From Melampsora larici-populina 98AG31 (lineage: Eukaryota > Basidiomycota > Pucciniomycetes > Pucciniales > Melampsoraceae), in NCBI RefSeq assembly GCF_000204055.1, contig NW_006768809.1:198691-262690 (forward strand): a stretch of DNA of 64,000 bases, written 5' to 3'. The notes under the pieces are model-generated. The model was not told where the DNA came from. It worked only from the letters and a program-made list of their open reading frames with translations, and made no database searches. Shown here in pieces: positions 9,832-21,400 of the stretch; within the stretch, counting starts at the first letter, position 1, and every line of letters starts with the position of its first letter. The translations under genes were made by a program, and so were the position numbers.

Positions 9832-11518
9832 CTTGAAATTCTTTATGTAGGGATATAAAGTAATAAAGATGAAGGTGTGTATGTGTGATGTTCACGATCT
9901 GATCCAAATATGTACAAAGTTGGTAAAGTTGAATGTAATTGTTGAAGGCGATGGGGGCTAGTTGACAACTTGAACGGATCACTTTATACCATCAAAGACC
10001 AGCGCGTAAGGCAATAATGGTGAGGACGTCGGTATCGGCGTGAAAACTCGGCGGAGCCACTCAAAGACACATTCCAATGCCAACCAGACCCGAAAGGGTC
10101 TGCCAAGCCAAGGTTCGCCATTCCGTTCTCCACAAGGAATTCAAAGGAACTTCGACACTCTATCATAGTCGGCAGATGGGGGGGTCTGTCGATTCCGCGA
10201 CCTGACAGCTAACCCTGGTTTGAGGTCTAGGTGAGGTTGTTTCTCGGGCAGGTTGGTCCTTCGCACTTCAATATGTGTAGAGTGTGGAGTAGCTCTAAGA
10301 ATATGTGACGTAGGACTGATCTGAATGATATTCTTGCTGGCAAAGGAATTCTTGACAACATCTGCCACGCCAACGTTTCTATCGTACCATTGTCTACTAG
10401 GAATCGGCTTGCCTTACCAAATTTCAGGTCACATTGCGTCTCCAGCTTTTGCCACAGGGTCTAACATATCAGGTAACAAAAACTACAAATAATCAAGTTG
10501 GTTGTCTTTTGAGCATTGGTTACGCTGTTAACCTCAAATGATGACATTCAACGAAGCATGGTTGCGAGACACAAACTCTCGCATAGGCTTTCCAGACTAC
10601 ATCTAACCTGACGGAACACACTTGGACATGTATATAGTCATATTATTTAGCTTGACTAAGCCCTCTCCGCGCGGCCACGTCCGCCCCTTGCGAGGGGCAT
10701 ATGACTAGATCTCGCTTGGGGAGTCTAACATGCTCATATTTCTACTCACAAAGGGAGCTCAACAGAATAGACCAGGCTGAACCCAAGCAAAACTGTTTTG
10801 AATTTGTTTCAAACCTCTTCGTGTGTGTACGTCGTTGTGTTACACAAATACCGTCATGGTGTTATGAAGCTCAACTACATCTGAGAGAAACTCATTAAAG
10901 GATGACTGCTTTGTTGCTGGCGGGCAAGTGATGTTTCTAGTCATGGTTGAGATTTGTTTTGTATCCAATGATTCTGTATCTGGTTTTCGGGTGACATATC
11001 TAGAATGTGTAACATACAGGAAAAAATAAATGTCGGGGTTAGTCGATGGGATGATAGGAGTCTAGACGACTTTTTTGTAGCGTTAACCGTTCGACAGCCT
11101 TTTAAGAGGAAAATTTCTATGCCTAATCGCCATCATGTGATGGAAGTCACAATTACCTCAAAGAACATTGAACTTGAGGTAGACGAATGGCGACGAGAAA
11201 GTAGAAAGAAAACCACTCTCATTAGGCACAACGATGAACAGTGCCCCTCATACACAAATGATGTCAGGAATCCTTATCGACATTGAAAGCACGGATTGTG
11301 GACGCAAAATTCGTGATTAAATTTGTGGGGAACAAGGATGAATATGGTCTACAAGTTTAGTGAAGTAAAAGTTGAGCAAGTCAACTGAAAGGAAGATCTA
11401 TGTACAGTGGACTGAGAAAGAAGCAAACAAAGCTACAGCAGTAGAGAACATGAAATGCGAATTGGTAAGGTCGCGATCAAAAAACAGATCCTTGCGGAAC
11501 AGTCGATGTCCCATTTGC
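9832..11518. other. Upstream region of copy 2 and 3' flank of copy 3; no gene supported
   Basis: 9960-10560 is the duplicated 5' flank shared with copies 1 and 3. 11290-11510 is the shared 3' flank. Between them (about 10600-11290) I see only short open frames without recognisable features and a small GC-rich hairpin near 10690. Confidence 0.5.
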
Positions 11519-12366
11519 TCAAGGTAAAGTGGACGTCCCATTTGTTGTCGGAACAGTTGATGTACCATTGGTGGTGGGGTCAGTTGATGTCCCGTTGGTG
11601 GTGGGGTCAGTTGATGTCCCGTTGGTGGTCGGTTCAGTTGATGTGCCGTTCTTTGCATGGTCTTGGTCTGATTTGTCGTCTTTGTCATGCTTGCCATGGT
11701 GTTTGGGTTTCTTCTCATCGTGGCTTTTCTTCTCATCCGGTTTTTTTTTGTCATCCTGTTCGATGCGGTGTGGAATCAATCGAGATCAGTATAAATATCC
11801 ATATCTAGAGGTAACAAAAGAAATCAAGATCTGAAATCATACCTTTTTTCCATGATCCTCGTCGTGTTTCTTAGCTTTAAGATGAGCAAGTTTATCCTCT
11901 TCATGAGCAATTTCCATTTTGTATTTGGCAATCTTGGCCTCCAATTTGATGATCTTAGCCTCAATAGAGACTTTGGATGCAATACCGGTACCATTTACGG
12001 TAGAGGTACCATTGGTCGAAGGACTGCTTGAGTTCGTGTTTGGAATGACAGAGGTACCGTTGCTGGAGGTGCCGTTGCTGGAGGGACCGCTGATAGAGGT
12101 ACCGTTGCTAGAGGTACCGTTTGTGGCTGTACCGTTGGTGACGGTACCGTTGAGGATTGAGGTGTCGTTAGTCTCTGTTCCACTAGAATTGTGACGTGCC
12201 TAAAATTGATAATTCAGACGTCAACGAGGATTCTAAAGAGTTTGTCACACGGCTAGAATCAAAAGGGCGGGTCTCTGCTGACCACAAGAGATCGTGGGCC
12301 AATGGTTGACCCGTAAGCGGCTGAGGCGCTGAGCGAGACAACAAGGCTGATCAAAGTGAATCTCAT
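11519..12366 (-). CDS. NGTS-family secreted protein, copy 3
   Basis: Exons are 12366-12283, 12199-11843 and 11755-11519, all phase 0, giving 225 residues. The signal peptide is as in the other copies. Residues 29-99 contain eleven N-x-S/T sequons, mostly NGTS. About 105-138 is a coiled coil (IEAKIIKLEAKIAKYKMEIA). The last exon has a KKPDEKKSHDEKKPKHH basic/acidic stretch and five 9-residue repeats (NGTSTDPTT type). The total is 16 potential N-glycosylation sites. Translation ends at a TGA inside a repeat unit; the same frame continues with another NGTSTVPQG unit and a second stop 13 codons later, so a short C-terminal truncation is likely. Donors are GTCAGC and GTATGA. Compared with copy 2 the repeats are more regular. 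Function is unknown. Confidence 0.82.
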
Positions 12367-13592
12367 CTTGAAAGTGTTTGTGAAGGCGTATGTGTGAAGA
12401 CGTTTGAAGTAAAAAAGATTTATATTCGGGATATTTACAATGCGGACTTTATTGGCACGAAGACGAAAGACTTGAATGAAGCTGATGATGATGAGGAGAT
12501 GAGTATCCCAGTGAAGGAGTTGCTGGAGCCTTTATAGCAATTTAAAGACCAGCGTACAAGGCAATCATGGCGAGGACTTCGCTGTCGGCACGAAAGGCCG
12601 ACCACGCTGCTATGTAGAAGACACGCATTCCAATGTCAATCACATCCAAGGGTCTGCCTAGCCCAGGTTCGCCATCTGGTTCATGCATAGGAGCTTCACT
12701 TGATCAAATGGAGGGTCCAAGCGGTTGCCTGTCGAGACCTGTGGACTCACCGTGGTTTGAGGAAATTGTCTCTGTCGAAGAACGCTAGTACATATGAGAG
12801 GTGTGGAATAGCCCGTTCGCATGCTAAGAGTGATTTGACTCTTGCGCCATTTTGTTGGCAAATGATTTCGTGATGATTGTTTGCCACGCCAACGTTGCCA
12901 CCGTGTCATTTCCTATTGAGAATGCGAGCTTGCCTTGCCAAATTGCAGGTCACATTCCTCCTTTACTCGTTTACTTCGGTGATTCTGTGCCACAGGGTCT
13001 TACATATCAGGTATCGAAAAGCGCAACATGATAATCAAGTCGGCTTTCTGTTGAGCATTGGATACGATGTTATCATGGAATGAATGCAAGCAACAAAGCA
13101 TCCTCAATAGTCTCACAGACTTCTCATACCACACACAATGTTAGTTTTTCATGCATCGCGTCAAGTGACATTGCGACCCCAAAGGTTATCGAGCGCTGTA
13201 TTTTGTGTAGGATAGGTGAATCGAATTCGATGTGAATCTTGGGTATAACCATCAGCCCGATTCCTCCAACTCCTAGTGTCATTTTAGCCCAGCAACTTTG
13301 CATCCTTCTCGGATTATCGGAGGATTAGACTTCTGGCTGATCAGCACAAGGTCTCAGATAGGCTGTACAGGCTGTGAACACCATGGTGAAGGTCTTTGGC
13401 CATCTTTGAAACGCATTTCGCTTCACCATGGGCGCTTGATGAAAATATTGGAGTGATCAAAGCGCGTCTTGTTCTCGAAGCAATCTTTCTGTTCATGCTC
13501 AAACCGGGACACATGGATCACGGGATCGAAGTCAAAATCATTGAAATCATATATCTGGATACTCTATACATACTCATGCTTGAATCTGATGC
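12367..13592. other. Duplicated 5' flank of copy 3, then flank of the copia ORF
   Basis: 12530-13130 matches the upstream regions of copies 1 and 2, so the tandem unit ends near 13130-13160. 13160-13590 should contain the 5' LTR and leader of the adjacent copia element. I could not find a TG...CA-bounded repeat matching the 3' side, nor an obvious primer-binding site. Confidence 0.5.
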
Positions 13593-13817
13593 TTGATACT
13601 CTATCATCTGTCGTGGTATTCAACATCCCACGGTGTTCTTTTTATTCTTTCTTTAGTTTTACTCATTTCCATTGAATCCACTCCTACGGACTCAGAATCA
13701 TCCTCAGACACAGAAAGTTCCGATAAATCCACCAACACTGTTAGAAACACCACTGGTCTTAAATCTCTAGTTTTACCTACTCTTGTACCTCCTTCACCGT
13801 CAAAATCTTCGGCTGCA

Positions 13818-16800
13818 ATGTCAACTGAAACTTCTGCTGTTGAATCCTTATCTCCTATCCAACTTTTCATTCAACGAACTACTAATGCACTTAGTAAATT
13901 CAACATCAAGAACGACTTGACTGACGAAAATTACAATCACTGGAATTTGTTAATTCACGAGTCTATTGAGTCCCTTGGATACGAGTCTTACTTAGACATT
14001 GAGGATTACGTAGATACTTCTTTATCTGAGGAGAAACACAAGAAGGTCAAGTTTCTAATTTCTACCTGGATACTCAGCAAGTGTGATGGAATCAACGGAG
14101 AAAGAGCTCGAGATCACTTAACGGTCAGAGATCCGGTCACCAAGGTCATGTCTATAAAGTACGATCCTTATCAACTCTGGACTCACTTTGCGAAATATCA
14201 TGCCAGCATCTCGGAAGCCAAATTGAAACGTGTCGAGAATCAATTACATTCCTTATCTCAACTTCGCTCCGATACTGTTAAAGCTCACATAGATAAGTTT
14301 TCGTCTGTACTTCGTGAATACAACAAGTATGGAGGCCACATGTCAACAGATCAAGAGGCAAGAACTTTGATTAATAGCTTAAAACCAGGTTATGAAATGA
14401 CTGTACACATTATCTATCGTGTCATAAAACCGTTAACTTTAGAAAAGGTTAAGCACGAGCTACTAATGGCAGAAGAAGAGCAAACATATGTCTCGCCTTC
14501 GTTAATCCAATCATCACATCATGCTAATTCGTATCAAGCTAATCCCAGTCATCTCACCAAATGCACCGAGGATCGTTGTGTCGGAAATACGTTTCAAAAT
14601 CCTCATAAGCCAGAGCAATGTTTTAAAAAGCCTGTCAATTTTGCGAAAAGAGATGAATGGATGAATAAGCAAGACGAGAAGAAGCGATACAAGAAGAGAA
14701 ACTATCAAACTCAAGTTAATCATGCTGAATCTTCAAATGTCAGAGGTGTGAAAATTGTTCGACCTCCTATCTCTTCTGCCCATGCCATGACTTTTCTCAT
14801 CGACTTCCAACCTGTCGATATTCAACCAGTACAAACATCAACTCTATCTACGGTACTACCTGATGTTATAACTGTGTTAGATGTGTCCTCCGCCTTCTTG
14901 CAAGCTCCGATTGACACGAATGTCTCCCAATCTCGCGACGATGAACCAATCGCTCAAGGTTCTGAACTAATTGATATGAACGCTTCTGCCTCGTCTGCCA
15001 CCCCTTCTGACGGAATCTGGGCTCTGAACGACACAGGTGCCTCGCACCATATGTTCAACGATTTATCTTTGTTCGATCCCTCTACGGTGAAACCCCTTGA
15101 AGACAACAACAAACGTCTTCGTTTAGCCGGTGGTGATGCCTCTTTGGCTGTCCATTCTACTGGTTCGGTTAAATTACGAGCAGGCGACGGAACTGTTTTC
15201 ACTCTGGCGGATTGCCTCTATGTTCCGGAACTCAGTCGAAACCTCATTGCTGGAGGCGCTCTCTTGAAGAAGGGTGTGGTGACTCTAATCAATTCAACTG
15301 ATCCCGACTGCTTCAGCTTGGTAATGGGACAATGTGCCCTTTTTAACGGTGCATTCTCGGGCAATCTCATGCTTCTTTCGCTTGAACCTGTGAGTTCGGT
15401 GGTGTCTACTCAGCTTAATCATCTTCAGTCACACTCATGTCATGTACAACATCAACGTTTAGGACATCTGAACCACAAGTACCTAAACGACATGGTCAAG
15501 ATGGGTAGCTTGGATGGACTGTGCAATTCTTCTTCTACAACCAAATCTTGTCCTATCTGCATTCAATCAAAGTCTAAACGACTTCCTTTTTCTGGCTCAC
15601 GCCCTCGGGCTTCATCATTTCTTCAGAATGTGCATGTAGACCTCAGTGGGATTAATCGTGTTTCTGGTCTTAACAATGAATCTTATTATATTTTATTTAC
15701 CGATGATTTTTCTTCGTTTCGCCATATTTTTCCTCTCTGCAATAAGACTAAAGAATCAGTTTTTATCATCTTTACAAAGTACATTGCCTTGGCTGAGCGT
15801 CAAACTGGATGTCGCGTGATACAATTCACTTTAGATCAAGGTAGTGAATTCATTAATACTATCATGCAGAGTTTATGTGAAGACACGGGTATTGTGCTTC
15901 ACATCACTGCTAGTTATACACCTGAGCAAAACGGTGTTGCTGAACGAAGTAATCAGACGATTGTTACTCGAGCACGGTGTTTTATGGTTCAGTCGGGTGT
16001 CCCTTTATCTTTCTGGTATGAAGCTTGCTCTACGGCGGTTTTTATAACAAACAGGACCATCACCTCGGCTTTATCTAATGGAAAGACTCCATACGAGGTC
16101 TGGTACTATCGTAAACCTAACATTGAACATCTCAGGATTTTTGGATGTCAAGCAAATGTTTTGATACGTAAGGAAGCAAGATCGAATAAACTTGATGCTC
16201 TAACTACTGAGGGTGTACTGGTCGGGTTTCAAGACGACAACTTCAATTACAGAGTGTACGACTTAGAAACTCGTAAAGTTATCCTTACGCACAACGTGGT
16301 GTTTTGTGAATCAGTTTTCCCTTTTTGTCGATCTACCTCTACCACTGGACCTGTTCCTTTATCGCCTTTGGTGTTCGAACCTGAAAGTCAACCGTTGTCT
16401 GTTGAAACACCGAATCGATTTCAGATTCTGTCAAACGATGACGAAGAGGATGAGGAGGTTGGGACCGCACCTCCACTTTTTCCAACTTCACCTGAGGCAC
16501 CGGCTGCTCCTCCACCTGCTATTGCTCCATCTGCTATTGGTGGTGTTAGGACTGATTCAGCACGGCGATCTCTCAGAACCAAGGATCCTGTGGATTACAA
16601 AGGAATGGGAGGACACGCGTACCTCGATGATTGTACTTATGTGTCAGCATTCAACGTTTTGGCCTCAGGTTTCTCATCTTCAACCATAGATGTTCCAGTT
16701 CCCAAATCATACAAATTTGCTATCACCGGGCCTGAGGCTGAAATGTGGCGTCAAGCATGTCAGAAAGAATATGATTCTCTCATCAGTAAAGGGGTCTGGG

Positions 16801-18467
16801 AGCTGGTTGATCCTCCACCTGGTAAGAATATCTTACGGGGTTTTTGGTTGTTCCGCAAGAAGTTCCACTTGGATGGTACAGTTTCAAAATTCAAAGCTAG
16901 ATTTGTTGTCATGGGTAATATGCAACAGGAAGGAATTGATTTTCATGAAACATTCTCACCTACCGGAAAACCATCTTCACTTCGACTCATTATTGCTTTC
17001 GCGGCTATTCAAGGCTGGGAAATTCATCAGATGGACGCCGTCACTGCTTTTCTGAACGGAATCCTGGATGAAGAAGTCTATATGTATCAACCTGAAGGGT
17101 TCAGCAAGGGGTCTAGGAGTAAGGTCTGCCGGTTGCGACGGTCACTCTATGGTTTGAGGCAATCACCAAAAATTTGGTATGATGATGTTGTTACTTTTCT
17201 CGTCAGCATCAGTTTTGTTCAATGTCCTCTGGATCCATGCATTTACACTCGGACAACATCCAATACCTTCACGGCAATTTACGTTCACGTCGATGACATG
17301 GCTATTACCGGAAATGACATAGCTACTTTTAAATCTGAAATCAGCTCAAAATGGGAGATGGAGGATTTGGGGGTTGCTACTACGGTGGTCGGCATTCAAA
17401 TCATACGGCAAAACCCTCACTGTTACACAATAACTCAGTCTGCTTTGTCTCGAGCGGTGCTTGAGCGATTTGGGATGCTACAATTGAAGACAGCTTCGAC
17501 CCCTTTTTCCGCTGGTCTCAAGCTCTACCGCGCAAGTGATGATGAGGTGGCTGCATTTCAACTTGAAAACTTAAATTACAGGAGCGCTGTTGGGTCTTTA
17601 ATGTATCTCGCTCAGTGCACTCGCCCCGATCTTTCTTACGCCGTAGGTGTTCTTTCCCAGCATCTGGACAGACCTGCCCGAAAACACTGGGACGCTGTGA
17701 TTCACGTTTTTCGGTATTTACTTGGTACAATAAATCTTGGCATTTCTTACAGTGGTGATCAGTCTTCTACTACGGTCAAAGGTTTAAAGAGTTTCAGTAT
17801 GCCAACTTCTCACTGCGACGCTGATTGGGCTGGAGATCGGGAGTCTCGGAGGTCGACCACAGGCTACATCTTCCAGCTTGCTGGCGGTCCTATTTCTTGG
17901 AAGTCTCGCCTCCAACCTACGGTAGCTTTGTCATCTACGGAAGCTGAGTACCGTGCCATCACAGAGGCTGGCCAGGAACTCGTTTGGTTGCGTGGAATGC
18001 TGGCTGTTTTCGGTTTTGAGGATCCTAACCCCACTGAATTGAGCAGCGACAACATGGGTGCTATTCATCTCACCACTAAGTCAATCTTTCACGCTCGAAC
18101 AAAGCACATTGAGATTCAGTATCACTGGATCAGGGAGGTGGTTAAGCAAGGTGCATTAGTTCTTAAACATTGTCCAACAACTCAAATGATGGCCGATCTC
18201 CTAACAAAACCGCTTGGACGACAACAATCATCGGTCTTTGATCAACAAATTAGTCCAATTCACTCAAAATCTACAATGCTCGAGTGTCCTGATATACGAC
18301 TAGATGTAGGCATCAATGTGTCTGAAGTACGTGTGCCAGATGACGATCAAACCATCAAGGATACATGCACACGCATACGTCTACATATACCATGTGTTCT
18401 TTATATGGATGAACCCATCGTGAATTATAACAAAACTATCTTCGAGATCGAAGTACACGATCACTAG
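13818..18467 (+). CDS. Ty1/copia Gag-Pol polyprotein
   Basis: This is a single open frame of 1549 residues from the first in-frame ATG (the frame is open upstream to 13593 without an ATG). Domains in order: a UBN2-type Gag core (about 20-230) and a variant zinc knuckle CTEDRC...H...C (about 250-275). Protease follows with DTGAS (about 405). The integrase has a HHCC finger (about 545-600) and a D-D-E core (VDLSG, LDQGSEF, PEQNGVAER; about 606-705). RT has MDAVTAFLNG (about 1072) and YVHVDDM (about 1155). RNase H has DADWAG and STEAEYRA (about 1334-1375), ending at ADLLTKPLG. The order integrase before RT defines copia. The last 80 codons beyond LTKPLG resemble no copia domain and are antisense to the Rad4 C-terminus for the final 32 nt. 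No LTRs were found. No frameshift or stop is seen. Confidence 0.93.
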   Translation: MSTETSAVESLSPIQLFIQRTTNALSKFNIKNDLTDENYNHWNLLIHESIESLGYESYLDIEDYVDTSLSEEKHKKVKFLISTWILSKCDGINGERARDHLTVRDPVTKVMSIKYDPYQLWTHFAKYHASISEAKLKRVENQLHSLSQLRSDTVKAHIDKFSSVLREYNKYGGHMSTDQEARTLINSLKPGYEMTVHIIYRVIKPLTLEKVKHELLMAEEEQTYVSPSLIQSSHHANSYQANPSHLTKCTEDRCVGNTFQNPHKPEQCFKKPVNFAKRDEWMNKQDEKKRYKKRNYQTQVNHAESSNVRGVKIVRPPISSAHAMTFLIDFQPVDIQPVQTSTLSTVLPDVITVLDVSSAFLQAPIDTNVSQSRDDEPIAQGSELIDMNASASSATPSDGIWALNDTGASHHMFNDLSLFDPSTVKPLEDNNKRLRLAGGDASLAVHSTGSVKLRAGDGTVFTLADCLYVPELSRNLIAGGALLKKGVVTLINSTDPDCFSLVMGQCALFNGAFSGNLMLLSLEPVSSVVSTQLNHLQSHSCHVQHQRLGHLNHKYLNDMVKMGSLDGLCNSSSTTKSCPICIQSKSKRLPFSGSRPRASSFLQNVHVDLSGINRVSGLNNESYYILFTDDFSSFRHIFPLCNKTKESVFIIFTKYIALAERQTGCRVIQFTLDQGSEFINTIMQSLCEDTGIVLHITASYTPEQNGVAERSNQTIVTRARCFMVQSGVPLSFWYEACSTAVFITNRTITSALSNGKTPYEVWYYRKPNIEHLRIFGCQANVLIRKEARSNKLDALTTEGVLVGFQDDNFNYRVYDLETRKVILTHNVVFCESVFPFCRSTSTTGPVPLSPLVFEPESQPLSVETPNRFQILSNDDEEDEEVGTAPPLFPTSPEAPAAPPPAIAPSAIGGVRTDSARRSLRTKDPVDYKGMGGHAYLDDCTYVSAFNVLASGFSSSTIDVPVPKSYKFAITGPEAEMWRQACQKEYDSLISKGVWELVDPPPGKNILRGFWLFRKKFHLDGTVSKFKARFVVMGNMQQEGIDFHETFSPTGKPSSLRLIIAFAAIQGWEIHQMDAVTAFLNGILDEEVYMYQPEGFSKGSRSKVCRLRRSLYGLRQSPKIWYDDVVTFLVSISFVQCPLDPCIYTRTTSNTFTAIYVHVDDMAITGNDIATFKSEISSKWEMEDLGVATTVVGIQIIRQNPHCYTITQSALSRAVLERFGMLQLKTASTPFSAGLKLYRASDDEVAAFQLENLNYRSAVGSLMYLAQCTRPDLSYAVGVLSQHLDRPARKHWDAVIHVFRYLLGTINLGISYSGDQSSTTVKGLKSFSMPTSHCDADWAGDRESRRSTTGYIFQLAGGPISWKSRLQPTVALSSTEAEYRAITEAGQELVWLRGMLAVFGFEDPNPTELSSDNMGAIHLTTKSIFHARTKHIEIQYHWIREVVKQGALVLKHCPTTQMMADLLTKPLGRQQSSVFDQQISPIHSKSTMLECPDIRLDVGINVSEVRVPDDDQTIKDTCTRIRLHIPCVLYMDEPIVNYNKTIFEIEVHDH

Positions 18468-21400
18468 GTTGACTGGGCTGCTGTATCTTCTTACTCGCGC
18501 GTACTGCACTTGCTCGAGAGGCTCTACCCCTCGATGTATCAATCGCGCCTGTTTCTTCTTCGACTACTTTATCCTTGCTGACCACAGTCGCCGGCTGTCT
18601 ACCCGAGCGCCGTCGTGGTTCGGGTTTAGAGGCGCTTACAGAGCCGGAAGTCCTTTGAGACGCCAGAGGAGGAGATGATAATGGGCTGGAGATGCCGTCG
18701 TCGTTGTCACGCCCCGCTTTATCGTACTTGATGGGAATCCCAGGGTCTAACTGGACATCCATCATCATTGGAACGTCCAAGGAAGGTTGGGGAGATTTTG
18801 GAACACCCTTTTTCATTCTGCGCTTCCGAGGGGAGACAGGCCGGGGCTCTTTATTTTCTAGGTCGATCTCGACAGACTCGGAGCGTCCTCGCTTGTGACC
18901 ATTGACGTATGAAGGCTTGGATGGACCCGGCATAGCCATGGTATTCACCCTATGGTCGGCATACAACTCATATCCATCGGCATCAGCAGGGCGCTTCGAT
19001 TGCGTAGACTGCACAGCCGGTCTGATCGGAACTATCACAGTCTCTTCGGGCTGGATGCCTATGTTGTTCAGCTATGTTCAGTAGTGGAAAGTTACAAATT
19101 AGTGACTTATTCATATGCCGGCGAGCGCAAGTAGTGAGTTCAGGAAATGACAAAGTACTTCGCTTGGTCCTTCCTGAGGTGCATTCGCCAAAGACACGAT
19201 GATAGACTGATTGCGGTATTCTTCCTGCAGACGTCGTCTAATCCGCAAAGCCAAGATGATCTTTTTCCATCGTTTTAAACACCTCTCTTGAAGCTTGGAA
19301 AATTCTTTCTCCTGAGCAATATCTTCTGAGGCAAAATAAGCCTTTTTCGCATTCATGAGGAACCAAGGAGAAGGTAGAAATAGGCTTGGTTAAAATCACA
19401 GCCATACGGAAAAAGAATATCGTGTCCTTGAGCTCACGTCCAATACAAATTCAGCCTCCAATTCCGGCACGATGATCCCCTGAATGACAGGAGTGGCACG
19501 CCGTTTGTGAAATTCGAATGAGACCTGTGAGGTTAGTGAATAAGGTGAATTATCAACGCCAAAAAACCAGTAGGTCCGCCCATCTTCTCAAAACCAACTT
19601 ACTACTGCATCAGCGTAAGATACCTGAAGCTTCTTGGCCGTCTTGGCGATTCCTTTATCTGTACAGTCACCAGTCGTTCAGCCACGATGTTCAGGTTACC
19701 AGACGTAATCAGACAAATGAAGCAGGCATCCAGTTTGTGGATGAACTTCGATGAGAAATATAAATAAATGACAAGGACAAACATGGCAAATGTTTGGCTC
19801 CTTGTGGCAGCATATGGGGAGCGAATAGATCGAAGTTCCCGTAGCCGTTTCGAGGTATAATACCCTTATTCGAAAAAGGTGACGTTAACGAAATTTTAGT
19901 GCCGTGTAACATTGAGAAAGCTCCTCTCAATGTCCCGAGGAAAGATGCTTACATTTACGATGGGTGGTGGTATCAAAAGCTCTGTTTGCCATTCTGCAAA
20001 AAGGCCCTGTAGGGCAACTTCTTGACCTTCCATCTTTAGCAACTCTTCTTCTCGCTTTCTGTTGATTGTCACTGTGCGCGGTTTGACTAGCTTGAGGGCT
20101 TCTTGTCCGCCTTTGATACGTCTGCCTTCGCGCATGTATGTTTCTGCGCTTTTGCAAACGACTACTGACGATCGTGGAAAAACTTGTTCTCCACGGAATA
20201 TTCCAACGGTCTTGCGGGGATGTATGACCTCTTCACGTCGTAAATGTCGTTCCAGAGCGAAACTTGATGATTTAGAAAGGTCAAAGACTTGTCCTGTGCG
20301 GTGCATAGTATGCACAAGACGATACAAGAAACCTAACATACTTGGGATGGTCTTTGAAGCCCCCAACAGTGGTTGGCAATGCTTCCGTAACCTGAGCCTT
20401 TGAGATCTCCTCATCCTCCTTTTCATCTCTTCGCTGTAAAGGGAGTTTATTGAGTTCGAGGTTGTGAATCCACCAATGATGAAAGTCAAAGTGTGGCACT
20501 CACTAGCTTGTACGGTCTCTTGAGTTTGATCGTGGCTTTTTCAAACCAATCTGGACTTCCCTTCTTTGGTGGTAGTCGAGACTTCATGGTTGTCGCACCA
20601 AATGAATGGGCATAGCGGGCGGTTACGTCGCGGATGAAATGATCTATCAAGAGTAAAGTAATCAGTATCGCCAAAACGGTCCAGAACATCGTACAATGAT
20701 ACATTTGATGTTAAGTACCTTCTTCAAACGCAATGACATACAACATCCTATTCTCGGGGTTGGACTTAGTAGGTTCCATCAAATTCTTACACCTCGTCCG
20801 TTTTCGAGTTACATCCACACAATACCACTCCCTCAGTGGTCGAGAGTAGACTTCAGTCCAAAAGACTGGTGGTCGGTTCATTTGTGCTGGTTCTGGGCTG
20901 GGACTCTTTGTCCAATGCTTTGATTTCACAGGTCTGGCTTTTCTTAACTTCACAATCGGAGTTACTTTAGACGCCTTACCCACAGGCCGACTTCTCCAGC
21001 CATCAGGATGATGGGATTCGCTTGGACTACTTCCGCCAATTTGATTAGGCTCCAGAATTCTCGAGGCAAGCTTTTGAGCCAAAGGTATCTCCTGGTCATC
21101 GGTACTATTTCCATCGGCCGAAGTTAAGACATAGTGTCGAGATGACGTAGCGCTACTATTGATGGACTTCATCTTGGCAGCCTTTGCAGCTTTGGTTGCC
21201 TTCATGGCCCATTCGCCCTGCTTGGGCTTCGACTTCGAAGCTTGAGAGGCTACGGAGAGCATTTTTGACTGGTCTGATTTTTTGGTCTTGTTGTCGGACC
21301 TCGTTTTCTTTGCAGTGGACACCGAGCCTGTTGCCCCTTTATCGCGGGGAGTGCGTGATCTTCCCGTCTGCTCCTCAGTCGAGAGATCATTAGGGGTGTC

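Noticed and set aside
13593..13817. N-terminal 75-codon extension of the copia frame
   Set aside because: There is no in-frame ATG before 13818; the open frame upstream is leader or flank unless an upstream exon exists.
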